NCBI RefSeq assembly: GCF_000473145.1
Contig: NZ_KI421500.1
Span: forward strand, 1,488,225-1,552,224
Direction of reading: 5' to 3'
DNA: 64,000 bases
From: Leisingera daeponensis DSM 23529
Lineage (GTDB): Bacteria > Pseudomonadota > Alphaproteobacteria > Rhodobacterales > Rhodobacteraceae
A program made the translations under genes and the position numbers. The notes beneath the pieces are model-generated. The model saw only the letters and a list, made by a program, of their open reading frames with translations. It had not been told where the DNA came from and made no database searches. Positions 45,521 to 54,889 of this stretch are shown in pieces. Position 1 is the stretch's first letter, and every line of letters begins with the position of its first letter.

Positions 45521-46042
45521 CTATCCGGGATTGACGGCACTGTCAGGGGCGGGAATGCCCGGCGTCAGGATTTTCTGCATGAAAACAGTGTCGAGCCAGA
45601 GGCCGTTCTTGCAGCCGAGCTCCGGCATCCGGGCGGTTTCAACGTATCCCAGGGCGGCGTGAAAGGCGATGGCGCCGGGGTTGGCGCTGCTGACGCTGGC
45701 GATCAGAACGTGCAGGCCCGCTTCCCTTGCCCTGGCTTCAAGCGCCTGCATCAGCGCCCGCCCTGCCCCCTGCCCCTGTGCTGCGGGCAGCAGGTGGATG
45801 GTGTGCTCAGCCGTGAAGCGGTAGCCGGGGCCGGAGCGGAACGGGAAATAATGCGCGTGTCCGAGGATGCTGCCGTCCTGCTCCGCCACCAGATAGGCGC
45901 CGTTGCTGGCGGCGATCTGGCCGCGCACCTGCTCCGGGGTCTTCTCAACTGTGTTGAAGGTCGCCAGCGTGTCGCGGATCACCCAGTTGGCGATGGCACA
46001 GACCGCGTCGGCGTCTGCTGCTGTAGCGGGGCGGATGATCAT
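45521..46042 (-). CDS. GNAT acetyltransferase, phosphinothricin acetyltransferase-like
   Basis: The 173-residue protein carries the GNAT core: IRPATAADADAVCAIANWVIRDTLATFNT at the start, GHAHYFPFRSGPGYRFTAEHTIHL, the acetyl-CoA loop AAQGQGAGRALM, and NPGAIAFHAALGYVE. This set resembles the PAT/BAR (L-methionine sulfoximine/phosphinothricin) group. Its start overlaps the upstream VOC gene by 4 nt. Confidence 0.88.
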   Translation of the reverse strand: MIIRPATAADADAVCAIANWVIRDTLATFNTVEKTPEQVRGQIAASNGAYLVAEQDGSILGHAHYFPFRSGPGYRFTAEHTIHLLPAAQGQGAGRALMQALEARAREAGLHVLIASVSSANPGAIAFHAALGYVETARMPELGCKNGLWLDTVFMQKILTPGIPAPDSAVNPG

Positions 46043-46647
46043 CTGAGCTGCCTTGGCCCGTGCGGCGTATCAAACTCCGCCATCATCGCCGGCGCGCCCG
46101 GCTCCACCTTGACGCGCGGGTCGCTGAGGATGCGGTCCAGCGCCGCCTGTAGCGCTGCGGCCTCCGGGTGGCTGAGAATCAGGCGGCGCAGGCGGCAGCG
46201 GGATTGCGGCAGCCTGGCGGCGGGCGGCTCTGCCTGCCATTCAAGGACCGCGGGGAAGAGGTTGTCAAAGGGCAAGAGGCCGTCCGCAGGCACCGTCATC
46301 AGCCAGCTGAGGTCCCCGCGCTGCATCGCCACGTGCCGCTGCGCATGGGGCGGCAGCAGGGGTTTTTCCGCTTCCAGGTCCTCGCTGCGCAGGATCCAGT
46401 TGCTGAGCCGCGCCGGGCCGGTGAAGCGGTCGAGGTTGAACCAGCGCGGCTGCTCCTGCGGCCGGGCGTCCGGGTCGATGGCGATGGCCTCCAGATAGAG
46501 GCCATCCTCCAGCCCGGTCAGGCGGTTATGGGTGCCATAACGGGCGTGGGAGCCGCCGGGGCCGAGGGGAATGCCGAGGGCTTCTTCGGTATGGGCAACG
46601 GCCTCTTCCAGCGTTGCGCCGGCCACGGCCAGGTGATCGAGTATCAT
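46039..46647 (-). CDS. glyoxalase-like domain protein
   Basis: The 202-residue protein starts MILDHLAVAGATLEEAVAHTEEALG, the pattern of the PF13468 glyoxalase-like family, with GGSHARYGTHNRLTGLEDGLYLEAIAIDP following. It is likely a VOC-fold protein of unknown substrate. Four bases (ATGA) are shared with the downstream GNAT gene. Confidence 0.85.
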   Translation of the reverse strand: MILDHLAVAGATLEEAVAHTEEALGIPLGPGGSHARYGTHNRLTGLEDGLYLEAIAIDPDARPQEQPRWFNLDRFTGPARLSNWILRSEDLEAEKPLLPPHAQRHVAMQRGDLSWLMTVPADGLLPFDNLFPAVLEWQAEPPAARLPQSRCRLRRLILSHPEAAALQAALDRILSDPRVKVEPGAPAMMAEFDTPHGPRQLR

Positions 46648-46820
46648 ATGCGCCCTCCCCTTTTGCGCGTGAGACTAGCGGCGCTGCGGCGGGGTGCAAG
46701 GCGGGACTTGCGGCTTACCGGGATGGCTAAGGCTTCCAATCGGCCGAAGAGACGGATTAAGTGTAGCCAAACTTTGTTGGGACATATTAAGTGAACAGGC
46801 CGAGACCGCCCCAGGACGCA

Positions 46821-47417
46821 ATGATCTACAAAACCAGCGATGGGCTGGAGTTCTGGATGGATTACGAGAAATCTGGTTCGCCGCCGGTGGCTCCGACAAT
46901 CCGTACCAGCAACCCGGAAATCTGCATCATTTTTGTTCCGGTGACCGCCGACCACGATGACGCCTATTTGATGCATTACTATGGAACGTCAATGGTCTTT
47001 TCCAATCCCGCTCCTTCACTCCGCAGGCATTGCGATGTTCATGATAGACTGCGGGAAGAAAACCCGGATGTTGATTATGCTATCAAGTGGATAGGCAGAG
47101 ATGCAAAATGGATTGAGCACACCGGTGAAAGGGATGAACGTATTCACACCATTCCGTCTGCGCGTAAATTCAGGAGCTGGCAGGAACAGGAAGAAATGAC
47201 ACGGCTGTTTTGCGAGCTCATGGCCTGGGGAAATTGGGGGCCATACCCGATGTATAGAGGCGGTTTCCCTCGCAATGCCGGCTCAACGTGGAAGAAGATC
47301 AACAAAAGGGTTGTTGGTTTTGACCACAAGCTGAAGGCGCGCCTGGCTGCAGGTGAATTTGTTCAGCGGTCAATAGTTGCCAGCCTATTTGGTCTCTTAA
47401 AAAAAGATCCGTTCTAA
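46821..47417 (+). CDS. hypothetical protein, A+T-richer accessory gene
   Basis: A 198-residue protein with no recognised domain. Segments: EICIIFVPVTADHDDAYLMHYYG, RKFRSWQEQEEMTRLFCELMAWGNWG, MYRGGFPRNAGSTWKKINKRVVGFD. It has no signal peptide or membrane helix. Base composition differs from both neighbours, so it is probably acquired. The ATG at 46821 follows an AGGA site; a GTG at 46791 is an alternative. Its end overlaps the end of the convergent MAPEG gene by 4 nt. Confidence 0.72.
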   Translation: MIYKTSDGLEFWMDYEKSGSPPVAPTIRTSNPEICIIFVPVTADHDDAYLMHYYGTSMVFSNPAPSLRRHCDVHDRLREENPDVDYAIKWIGRDAKWIEHTGERDERIHTIPSARKFRSWQEQEEMTRLFCELMAWGNWGPYPMYRGGFPRNAGSTWKKINKRVVGFDHKLKARLAAGEFVQRSIVASLFGLLKKDPF

Positions 47418-47902
47418 ACCCAGACCGCCAGCGCCCAGATCCCGGCAATCACCGTCGGGTAAAACGTCCCGGCAAAGCCCAGCCCCCGCAGCGGCGGCGA
47501 CAGGTGGTAGCCCGCCCAGAACAGAACCCGCATCAGCGCAAAGGACAGGCCAAGGGCGATGGCAACCGCGCCGCCCAGGGTGACGGCGGCAAAGGGCCAG
47601 AGGACCAGCGCCAGCACCAGCTGCTCGACGGTGTTGGCCAGCACCCGCTCGTCGATTTCCGCTGCGGAGCCGGGGGTGAAGGGATCGCCGTCGATAATGG
47701 CATCGTCGAAGAACCGCCGCTGCGCCAGTCGGCCGATGAGCAGCGCCAGCACCAGACCGGGTGCAAGGAAGGCGCCGGGCAAGGCGATGGGGGCCGGGAT
47801 ATAGGGCAGGCCCAGCCATTGCGGCAGGCCGGTGACCAGCACGCCCCAGAGGGCGCCGAGGGCCATGCCGGTGAGGATCTGAGGGCGTTTGGAGCGCAGC
47901 AT
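47414..47902 (-). CDS. MAPEG-family membrane protein
   Basis: The 162-residue protein has four helices. The segment ERVLANTVEQLVLALVLWP and the PPLRGLGFAGTFYPT stretch match the MAPEG superfamily (membrane eicosanoid/glutathione enzymes). Bacterial members are of mostly unknown function. ATG 47902 gives MLRSKRPQILTGMALG; an ATG eight codons upstream is possible. Confidence 0.85.
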   Translation of the reverse strand: MLRSKRPQILTGMALGALWGVLVTGLPQWLGLPYIPAPIALPGAFLAPGLVLALLIGRLAQRRFFDDAIIDGDPFTPGSAAEIDERVLANTVEQLVLALVLWPFAAVTLGGAVAIALGLSFALMRVLFWAGYHLSPPLRGLGFAGTFYPTVIAGIWALAVWV

Positions 47903-48021
47903 GGCGCCACTCAACCACCGCCGCACAGATTTGCCAAGCCATGGCGCCGCCGCCCCGGCGAAAAGCTGCGGCTGGCAGCATCAAGCCTCTGAAAAACAGG
48001 ATCTCCCGCCCGGCGGCGGCT

Positions 48022-48178
48022 TGTGCCTTTGGCACATCCGCGCCCGTTGGGCGCGGCATCGCACGCCATCCGGCGTGCGATGCAGGCAGCCCGCCCCATC
48101 GGGGCGGGCTGCCGGACCCAAAGCCGCCAAGGGGGGCGGCCCGAAGGGCGGGTCCCTGCGGGAGCGGGAGAGCCTCCC
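48022..48178. repeat. run of eight adjacent perfect stem-loops
   Basis: Consecutive perfect hairpins: TGTGCC/GGCACA (48022-48036), CCGCGCCC/GGGCGCGG (48038-48056), GCATCGCACGCC/GGCGTGCGATGC (48056-48083), GGCAGCCCGCCCC/GGGGCGGGCTGCC (48085-48113), GCCGCC/GGCGGC (48123-48140), GCCC/GGGC (48139-48149), TCCC/GGGA (48153-48163) and GGGAG/CTCCC (48166-48178), with loops of 3-6 nt. It lies just after the mcm stop on the minus strand and can end transcription or stabilise the mRNA. Rest of 47903-48201: no gene seen. Confidence 0.7.
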
Positions 48179-48201
48179 TTCCCCGCAAGGCCCTCGTTTG
48201 C

Positions 48202-50331
48202 TTAAGGGCGCGCTTCGCGGATCAGTCGCAGGATGTCCTGGGCGGCTTCCGGGATGTTGGTGCCGGGGCCGAAGATCGCCTTGACGCCCTTGGAATACAG
48301 GAACTCGTAATCCTGCTGCGGGATCACGCCGCCGCAGATCACGATGATGTCGCCTGCGCCTTCAGCCTTCAGCGCCTCGACCAGCTGGGGTGCCAGCGTC
48401 TTGTGGCCCGCGGCCTGGGAGGAGATGCCAACCACATGCACGTCATTGTCGATGGCGTCCTGGGCGGCTTCCTCTGGGGTCTGGAACAGCGGGCCCACAT
48501 CGACGTCAAAACCGATGTCGGCGAAGGCGGTGGCGATCACCTTGGCGCCGCGGTCGTGGCCGTCCTGGCCCATCTTGACCACCAAGAGGCGCGGGCGGCG
48601 GCCTTCTTCCTCGGCGAAGTCCTCGATCGATTTCTGGATCGCGGCAAAGCCTTCGTCGCCCTCATAGGCCGCGCCATAGACGCCGGCCAGGGTCTTCACT
48701 TCGGCGCGGTGGCGGCCGAATTCCTTTTCCATTGCCATGGAGATCTCTCCGACTGAGGCCCGCGCGCGGGCGGCTTCGACTGCGGCTTCCAGGAGGTTGC
48801 CGCTGCCTTCCCTGGCGCGGCGGGTGAGTTCGTCCAAAGCAGCCTGGCAGGCGGCCTCGTCGCGGGTCTTGCGCATGGCCTCAAGGCGGGCAATCTGCGA
48901 CTCGCGGACCTTGACGTTGTCGACGTCGAGAATGTCGATCGGGTCTTCCTTGTCCTTGCGGTACTTGTTGACGCCGACGACAACCTCTTCGCCGCGGTCG
49001 ATCATCGCCTGGCGGCGGGCGGCCGATTCCTCGATGCGCAGCTTGGGCATGCCGCTCTCGACGGCCTTGGTCATGCCGCCCATCTCCTCGACCTCTTCCA
49101 TCAGCGCCCAGGCCTTCTCCACCAGCTCAGCCGTCAGGCTTTCGACGTAGTAGGAGCCGGCCAGCGGGTCGACCACGTTGGTGACGCCGGTTTCCTCCTG
49201 CAGCACCAGCTGGGTGTTGCGGGCGATGCGGGCGGAGAAATCGGTGGGCAGCGCGATGGCCTCATCCAGCGCGTTGGTGTGCAGCGACTGGGTGCCGCCG
49301 AGAACCGCCGACATCGCCTCATAGGCGGTGCGGATCACGTTGTTGTAGGGGTCCTGCTCCTGCAAGGAGACGCCCGAGGTCTGGCAGTGGGTGCGCAGCA
49401 TCTTGGAGCGTTCGGACTTGGCGCCGAACTCGGTCATCACCCGGTGCCACAGGGTGCGGGCCGCGCGCAGCTTGGCGATTTCCATGAAGAAGTTCATGCC
49501 GATCGCAAAGAAGAACGAGAGCCGCCCTGCGAATTTGTCCACGTCCATGCCCGCGTCCAGCGCCGCGCGCACGTATTCACGCCCGTCCGCGATGGTATAG
49601 GCCAGTTCCTGCACCAGGTTCGCGCCGGCCTCCTGCATGTGGTAGCCGGAGATCGAGATGGAGTTGAACTTGGGCATCTCGTTCGAGGTGTATTCGATGA
49701 TGTCCGAGATGATCCGCATCGAGGGCTTGGGCGGATAGATGTAGGTGTTGCGGACCATGAACTCCTTCAGGATGTCGTTCTGGATGGTGCCCGCCAGCAG
49801 GGATTTGTCGTGGCCCTGCTCCTCACCGGCGACGATGAAGGACGCCAGCACCGGGATCACCGCGCCGTTCATGGTCATCGAGACGGAGACCTTGTCGAGC
49901 GGGATGCCGTCGAACAGGATCTTCATGTCCTCGACGCTGTCAATCGCAACGCCGGCCTTGCCGACATCGCCGACCACGCGCGGGTGGTCGCTGTCATAGC
50001 CGCGGTGGGTGGCGAGGTCGAAGGCGACCGAGACCCCCTGCTGGCCCGCGGCCAGGTTGCGGCGGTAAAACGCGTTGGATTCCTCCGCCGTGGAGAAGCC
50101 CGCGTACTGGCGGATGGTCCAGGGGCGGCCTGCGTACATGGTGGCCTTCACCCCGCGGGTGAAGGGGCCGAACCCGGGGAGCGTGCCCATGTGGGGCAGA
50201 TCCCTGGTGTCGTCTTCGGTATAGAGCGGCTTGACCTCGATGCCTTCCAGCGTCTGCCAGTTGAGGTCGTCAACAGCCCGTCCGCGCAGCTCTTTCTCAG
50301 CCAGAGCCCGCCATTCGTCTTTGTTTGTCAT
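48202..50331 (-). CDS. mcm: methylmalonyl-CoA mutase
   Basis: The 709-residue protein has the catalytic alpha/beta barrel ([41 protein letters not shown]) and the C-terminal B12-binding domain (about 580-709) with the ligand motif [18 protein letters not shown] (DxHxxG). It converts (R)-methylmalonyl-CoA to succinyl-CoA, the last step of propionyl-CoA assimilation. pccA and pccB lie upstream in the same orientation. Full length, normal motifs. Confidence 0.97.
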   Translation of the reverse strand: MTNKDEWRALAEKELRGRAVDDLNWQTLEGIEVKPLYTEDDTRDLPHMGTLPGFGPFTRGVKATMYAGRPWTIRQYAGFSTAEESNAFYRRNLAAGQQGVSVAFDLATHRGYDSDHPRVVGDVGKAGVAIDSVEDMKILFDGIPLDKVSVSMTMNGAVIPVLASFIVAGEEQGHDKSLLAGTIQNDILKEFMVRNTYIYPPKPSMRIISDIIEYTSNEMPKFNSISISGYHMQEAGANLVQELAYTIADGREYVRAALDAGMDVDKFAGRLSFFFAIGMNFFMEIAKLRAARTLWHRVMTEFGAKSERSKMLRTHCQTSGVSLQEQDPYNNVIRTAYEAMSAVLGGTQSLHTNALDEAIALPTDFSARIARNTQLVLQEETGVTNVVDPLAGSYYVESLTAELVEKAWALMEEVEEMGGMTKAVESGMPKLRIEESAARRQAMIDRGEEVVVGVNKYRKDKEDPIDILDVDNVKVRESQIARLEAMRKTRDEAACQAALDELTRRAREGSGNLLEAAVEAARARASVGEISMAMEKEFGRHRAEVKTLAGVYGAAYEGDEGFAAIQKSIEDFAEEEGRRPRLLVVKMGQDGHDRGAKVIATAFADIGFDVDVGPLFQTPEEAAQDAIDNDVHVVGISSQAAGHKTLAPQLVEALKAEGAGDIIVICGGVIPQQDYEFLYSKGVKAIFGPGTNIPEAAQDILRLIREARP

Positions 50332-51229
50332 CAGGTCTTCCTCTTGTCAGTGCGATACGGGGCGGGTTCGTGCCCGCCGCCTGTTTATCCGGGTCGTGCG
50401 CCAGCGCTGCGAGGCCGTCAGCCCCGCCCGCAAGCCACATCAAGTCGTCGGCGTAAGCCTCGCGCAGATATGCGGTCTGCGCGTCTGTGAAGGGGCGCCA
50501 GCGGCCTGTCCCCTCCGGCAGCTGAGCCGCCGCGAAGGACGGAAGGCTGGCGCGCAGGTCCTGCAGGCAGAGCGACGCGTTCAGGCGCACCCGCGCATGG
50601 GTGCGCGGTGCCTTGAGGCCGGTGAGCGCCTCCAGCGCGGCCTCGGGCCGGGCGCCGAAGGTTTCGAACGGCAGCACGTGCAGGCGCACGCCGGGCATGG
50701 CGCAGGCAATGTCGGTGATCACGTCGCGCCAGCTGCGCGGCGCGTGCGCCAGCCGGTCCAGGCTGGCCTCCGTCGGCATCTTGTGGCCGCGCGCCACCGC
50801 ATAGGCCAGTGCAGAGGTCCAGTAAGCATCAAGGCTGCGGATGCTGAGCGCGACATCGGTCACGGCGCCGCCGAAGGCCGCGGCAAAGCGCGCCATACGC
50901 TCCCCCGCGCCGCTGTAGAGATCGCCGATGCGCAGGTTGGCGCGGACCGCGCCGAGCATGTTTTCCTCGCTGACCAGCAGCTGCTGCACGCCTGCGTCGC
51001 GGCTGGCCGCCATCTGGATCTGCAGCCGTCCCCGTGCCCGCTGCACCAGATCGCGGCCGGTGACAGGCGCCGGGCCGGGCTGGATGCCGTGGAACAGCCC
51101 GCCGCGGGTGCGGTACGGCCCCCAGAAGCCAATGCCCTGGAGGGCCAGCGGCTGTGCGTTCTGGCGCATGTATTCCTGGAACGATGTCGTTGCGCAACGG
51201 TGCGCGCCGGTGTGAAGGATGACTTTCAT
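50297..51229 (-). CDS. sulfotransferase-like P-loop protein
   Basis: The 310-residue protein opens [23 protein letters not shown], a P-loop (GAHRCATTS) of the PAPS-dependent sulfotransferase fold, with an [23 protein letters not shown] helix region downstream that would hold the 3'-phosphate contacts. The substrate is unknown; it resembles the small sulfotransferase-like proteins frequent in Roseobacter genomes. Its 3' end overlaps the start of mcm by 35 nt, so translation of the two is probably coupled. Confidence 0.72.
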   Translation of the reverse strand: MKVILHTGAHRCATTSFQEYMRQNAQPLALQGIGFWGPYRTRGGLFHGIQPGPAPVTGRDLVQRARGRLQIQMAASRDAGVQQLLVSEENMLGAVRANLRIGDLYSGAGERMARFAAAFGGAVTDVALSIRSLDAYWTSALAYAVARGHKMPTEASLDRLAHAPRSWRDVITDIACAMPGVRLHVLPFETFGARPEAALEALTGLKAPRTHARVRLNASLCLQDLRASLPSFAAAQLPEGTGRWRPFTDAQTAYLREAYADDLMWLAGGADGLAALAHDPDKQAAGTNPPRIALTRGRPDDKQRRMAGSG

Positions 51230-51406
51230 CGTTGTACGGGACCTCTGCTGGAGGGCCGCAGGCCGCAGCCCGGTCGTCGGGAATTGCACAATCATGGCCG
51301 GCAACCCCTCATTATCCCGTTAACGATGATATTTTTTGGCCAGGCCGCTGACTTCGCGGTCGCATTTGCCGGAGCGGTGCATATATTCAACGGGACAGGA
51401 GAGATC

Positions 51407-51841
51407 ATGAGAGCAATCCTAACCGTTGTTTTGGCAGGTTTTCTTCCGCTGGCGTCGGTGGCTGCCGATGGCAGCACATCCGATTTGATCCAGCCCGGGT
51501 ATGACGTGGAGCTGGAGGAATTCCTGTGGACGCGCCGCCCGGTGGTGGTGTTCGCCGACAGCCCCGAGGACCCGCGGTACCATGAGCAGATCGAGCGGCT
51601 GATGCAGGGCGCCGAAGCGCTGCGCGAGCGCGATGTGGTGGTGCTGACCGATACCGATCCTGCGGCCAAGTCCGCGCTGCGCAAGAAGCTGCGGCCGCGC
51701 GGTTTCATGCTGGTGCTGGTGGGCAAGGACGGCGGCGTCAAGCTGAGGAAGCCGCACCCCTGGACGGTGCGCGAGCTGTCCCGCAGTATCGACAAGTTCC
51801 CGGAGCGGCTGCGCGAAGTGGAAGAGCGGCGCGGCGGCTGA
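51407..51841 (+). CDS. DUF4174 periplasmic protein
   Basis: The 144-residue protein has a signal peptide (cleavage near SVAADG) and the DUF4174 core LEEFLWTRRPVVVFADSPEDPRY, VVVLTDTDP, GFMLVLVGKDGGVKLRKPHPW. The family has a thioredoxin-like look without the CxxC pair. Function unknown. It is divergent from the sulfotransferase-like gene; an ACAGGAGAG site precedes the ATG. Confidence 0.87.
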   Translation: MRAILTVVLAGFLPLASVAADGSTSDLIQPGYDVELEEFLWTRRPVVVFADSPEDPRYHEQIERLMQGAEALRERDVVVLTDTDPAAKSALRKKLRPRGFMLVLVGKDGGVKLRKPHPWTVRELSRSIDKFPERLREVEERRGG

Positions 51842-51860
51842 GCCTGCCGGGCAGCTCCGC

Positions 51861-52364
51861 TCAGCCGTTGCCGCGGACGTAGATCAGCGCCATTGCCTGT
51901 TTGTCCAGGATCACCATCGCGCCGGTTTCCGGCACGAAGACCAAGCTGGAGGCCGGATTGCGGATCGCCTGATAATACACCGATTTGACCAGATCGGTCA
52001 TGCAGCTGAGCCCCGCCAGACCGGAGTTCAGCACCCCCAGCCCCTGCGGCAGGTCGCGGGACATGATGTCCTCCGTCAGGGCGTTGGGGGATTTGCCGGC
52101 CACGGCGAACAGCACCGGCTGGCCCTCCTCCAGCATCGTCATGCCGGTGTTGAGCGAGCGGGCGCGCCCCACCATCGAGGTGATGCGCGGGTTCTCCGCG
52201 GTGTGGAACACCGCTGCGGTGCAGCTCATCGAGCTTTGAAAGAAAAACGTCTCCCCCAATTCCACCCAGGCCGACAGCCGGGCGCGCAGGGCCTCCTCCT
52301 TGTCGAGGGCACAGCCCGGCAGAAGCGCCAGAGCGGTCAACAGGCAGGTCAGGAGACGGGTCAT
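51861..52364 (-). CDS. lipoprotein between pccA and mcm
   Basis: The 167-residue protein has a lipoprotein signal peptide with lipobox LLPGC (about residue 18). The body starts LDKEEALRARLSAWVELGETFFFQSS and ends in a beta-rich part (SSLVFVPETGAMVILDKQAMALIYV). I recall similar lipoproteins in the pcc/mcm clusters of other Rhodobacteraceae; the function is unknown. It is 147 nt downstream of pccA on the same strand. Confidence 0.8.
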   Translation of the reverse strand: MTRLLTCLLTALALLPGCALDKEEALRARLSAWVELGETFFFQSSMSCTAAVFHTAENPRITSMVGRARSLNTGMTMLEEGQPVLFAVAGKSPNALTEDIMSRDLPQGLGVLNSGLAGLSCMTDLVKSVYYQAIRNPASSLVFVPETGAMVILDKQAMALIYVRGNG

Positions 52365-52511
52365 GCGGCACCTTGAGGTCTTCAAACCGCCTCAGCGTCG
52401 CAGAATTTCCTGAAGATTCGGTGCATGGCGCACCGTTTGCCGGGGCAGGCACGGCAGCGGGGGCGGGAAAACCCGCCTGCCCGCGCGCATATGTGCCTGC
52501 CCCGCAGCGCA

Positions 52512-54557
52512 TTATTCGAATTCCATGATCACTTCGTCGACCGCCAGGCTGTCGCCCGCGGCGGCGTTGATCTTGGTCACCACGCCCTTGCGCTCGGCGC
52601 GCAGGATGTTTTCCATCTTCATGGCTTCGATGGTGCACAAGTTCTGGCCCTCCTGGACCTCCTGCCCCACTTCGACATCGACCTTCACAATGAGGCCGGG
52701 CATCGGGCAAAGCAGCAGTTTGGAGGTGTCGGGCGCGACCTTTTCCGGCATCAGCGCGGCCAGCTCCGCCTGGCGCGGGGTGCGCACCTTCACGGCCAGG
52801 TCAGCGCCGCGGGAGCGGATGCGGAAGCCCTGGGTCACCTTGCCGGTCTTGAGCACCAGGGTCTCGCCGTTGACTTTCACGGTGGCGAGCTGGTCGCCCG
52901 GGGTCCAGTCGGAGGTGACACGGTAGCTGCCGCCGCCCTGGAAGTTCACCGTTGCGCCCTCGCGGTCGGCGTCGATCATCACTTCGAAGGACTGGCCCTG
53001 CAGGCTGACCACCCAGTCGGTGCCGACCTTGCGCTCGTGGTTGTCCATCCGGCCGGAAACGCGGGTGCGGCGGATTTCGGCAACCCGGTGCATCGCGGCG
53101 CAGGCGGCAGCGATCTTGCGCAGGTCGTCGCTGTGCAGCTCCACGCCCTCGAAGCCCTCCGGATATTCCTCGGCGATGAAGGCGGTGGTCATGTCGCCGG
53201 AGATGAATTTCGGGTGATCCATCACCGCCGACAGGAACGGCAGGTTGTGGCCGATGCCCTCCACCTCGAAGCTGTCCAGCGCGATCCGCATCGCGTCGAT
53301 CGCCTCTTCGCGGGTCGGCGCCCAGGTGCAGAGCTTGGCGATCATCGGGTCATAGTACATCGAGATCTCGCCGCCCTCATAGACGCCGGTGTCGTTGCGC
53401 ACCGCGGTGGCGCCGGCAGGCGCATCGCCTTGCCACTTGCCGTTTTCCAGCAGCGGGCCGGCAGCGGTTTCCTGCGGCGGGCGGTAGCGGGTCAGACGGC
53501 CGATGGAGGGCAGGAAGCCGCGGTAGGGATCTTCGGCATAAAGGCGGTTTTCAATCGCCCAGCCGGTGAGCTTCACGTCTTCCTGGCGCAGCGGCAGTTC
53601 CGCGCCGCCGGCGACGCGGATCATCTGCTCCACCAGGTCGACGCCGGTGATCAGCTCCGTGACCGGGTGTTCCACCTGCAGGCGGGTGTTCATTTCCAGA
53701 AAGTAGAAGTTCTTGTCGCCATCGACGATGAATTCCACGGTGCCGGCGGAGGCATAGCCCACCGCCTTGGCCAGCGCGACGGCCTGTTCGCCCATCGCCT
53801 TGCGGGTTTCCTCATCCAGGAACGGCGACGGCGCTTCTTCGACGACTTTCTGGTTACGGCGCTGGATCGAGCATTCGCGCTCGCCCAGGTAGATGCCATT
53901 GCCGTGGGTGTCGCAGAGCACCTGGATTTCGATGTGGCGCGGCTGGGTGACGAACTTCTCGATGAAGATCCGGTCATCGCCAAAGGAGTTCGCAGCCTCG
54001 TTCTTGGAGGACTGGAAGCCTTCGCGGGCCTCTTCGTCGTTCCAGGCGATCCGCATCCCCTTGCCGCCGCCGCCGGCGGAGGCCTTGATCATCACCGGGT
54101 AGCCGATCTCGTTGGAGATCTTCACCGCCTCGTCGGCATCGGCAATCAGGCCCATGTAGCCGGGCACGGTGGAGACGCCAGCCTCCTGGGCGATCTTCTT
54201 GGAGGTGATCTTGTCCCCCATCGCCTCGATCGCGCGTTTCGGGGGGCCGACAAAGGCAACGCCTTCGGCCTCAAGCGCCTCGGCGAATTTGGAGTTCTCG
54301 GACAGGAAGCCGTAGCCCGGATGCACCGCCTGGGCGCCGGTCTTGCGGATCGCCTCCATCACCTTGTCGATGACGATATAGGACTGGTTGGCCGGCGGCG
54401 GGCCGATGTGGACTGCCTCGTCGGCCATCTGCACATGCAGGGCCTGTTTGTCGGCGTCGGAGTAGATGGCAACGGTCTTGATGCCCATTTTCCGCGCGGT
54501 TTTGATCACGCGGCAGGCGATCTCGCCCCGGTTGGCGATCAGGATCTTATCAAACAT
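52512..54557 (-). CDS. pccA: propionyl-CoA carboxylase, biotin carboxylase (alpha) subunit
   Basis: The 681-residue protein has the biotin carboxylase domain (FDKILIANRGEIACRV, ASAGGGGKGMRIAWNDEEA for ATP, FLEMNTRLQVEHPVTE), the BT connector and a C-terminal biotinyl domain with EAMKMEN carrying the biotinylated lysine. It carboxylates biotin with ATP and bicarbonate; PccB then transfers CO2 to propionyl-CoA. A terminator stands between this gene and the small gene upstream. Confidence 0.96.
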   Translation of the reverse strand: MFDKILIANRGEIACRVIKTARKMGIKTVAIYSDADKQALHVQMADEAVHIGPPPANQSYIVIDKVMEAIRKTGAQAVHPGYGFLSENSKFAEALEAEGVAFVGPPKRAIEAMGDKITSKKIAQEAGVSTVPGYMGLIADADEAVKISNEIGYPVMIKASAGGGGKGMRIAWNDEEAREGFQSSKNEAANSFGDDRIFIEKFVTQPRHIEIQVLCDTHGNGIYLGERECSIQRRNQKVVEEAPSPFLDEETRKAMGEQAVALAKAVGYASAGTVEFIVDGDKNFYFLEMNTRLQVEHPVTELITGVDLVEQMIRVAGGAELPLRQEDVKLTGWAIENRLYAEDPYRGFLPSIGRLTRYRPPQETAAGPLLENGKWQGDAPAGATAVRNDTGVYEGGEISMYYDPMIAKLCTWAPTREEAIDAMRIALDSFEVEGIGHNLPFLSAVMDHPKFISGDMTTAFIAEEYPEGFEGVELHSDDLRKIAAACAAMHRVAEIRRTRVSGRMDNHERKVGTDWVVSLQGQSFEVMIDADREGATVNFQGGGSYRVTSDWTPGDQLATVKVNGETLVLKTGKVTQGFRIRSRGADLAVKVRTPRQAELAALMPEKVAPDTSKLLLCPMPGLIVKVDVEVGQEVQEGQNLCTIEAMKMENILRAERKGVVTKINAAAGDSLAVDEVIMEFE

Positions 54558-54591
54558 AGGCAGTCCCTTGTTTCTTGGTATTCCGGAATGC

Positions 54592-54627
54592 AAAACGCCG
54601 CGCCCGGGGCAAGCCCAGGCACGGCGT
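54592..54627 (-). terminator. terminator between the small lipoprotein gene and pccA
   Basis: On the minus strand ACGCCGTGCCTGGG pairs with CCCGGGCGCGGCGT (two G-U pairs) around a 5-nt loop and is followed by TTTTGC. It would separate the upstream transcript from pccA. Confidence 0.75.
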
Positions 54628-54685
54628 CAGCGCGACAGGATGGCCGGCCCCGGAGGGGCGGCTGTTCAGAGCTGCGGCAGCAGCC

Positions 54686-54889
54686 TCAGCATTTGCGGGG
54701 GTTCTGTTCGCAGTAAACGAGGTTTGCGGCAACGCCGACAGCGGCGCCGGTGACCAGGTTGGCGTCGAGCAGCGCAGCGCCCGCTGCGCCCGCGCCGGCG
54801 CCGTAGACGACGCGCTCGCCGGTGGTGTCGCCACAGGCCGCCGCCAGGCCGCACAGCGAGAGCGCTGCGATAAGAGATTTTGCCCGCAT
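54686..54889 (-). CDS. small lipoprotein with a glycine-alanine membrane segment
   Basis: The 67-residue protein has a lipobox LAAACG (lipid on about Cys19), then a GxxxG-rich hydrophobic segment (VYGAGAGAAGAALLDANLVTGAAVGVAANLVY) like glycine-zipper proteins, and a C-terminal CEQNPRKC pair that may form a disulfide. ATG 54889 is preferred, 8 nt after AAGGA; an ATG two codons upstream is too close. It ends before a good terminator. Confidence 0.75.
   Translation of the reverse strand: MRAKSLIAALSLCGLAAACGDTTGERVVYGAGAGAAGAALLDANLVTGAAVGVAANLVYCEQNPRKC

Noticed and set aside
52425..54716. Long open frame on the + strand opposite pccA
   Set aside because: It is a mirror of pccA, a consequence of G+C-rich third positions; the translation (HHLV/GGH-rich) has no family pattern or ribosome site.
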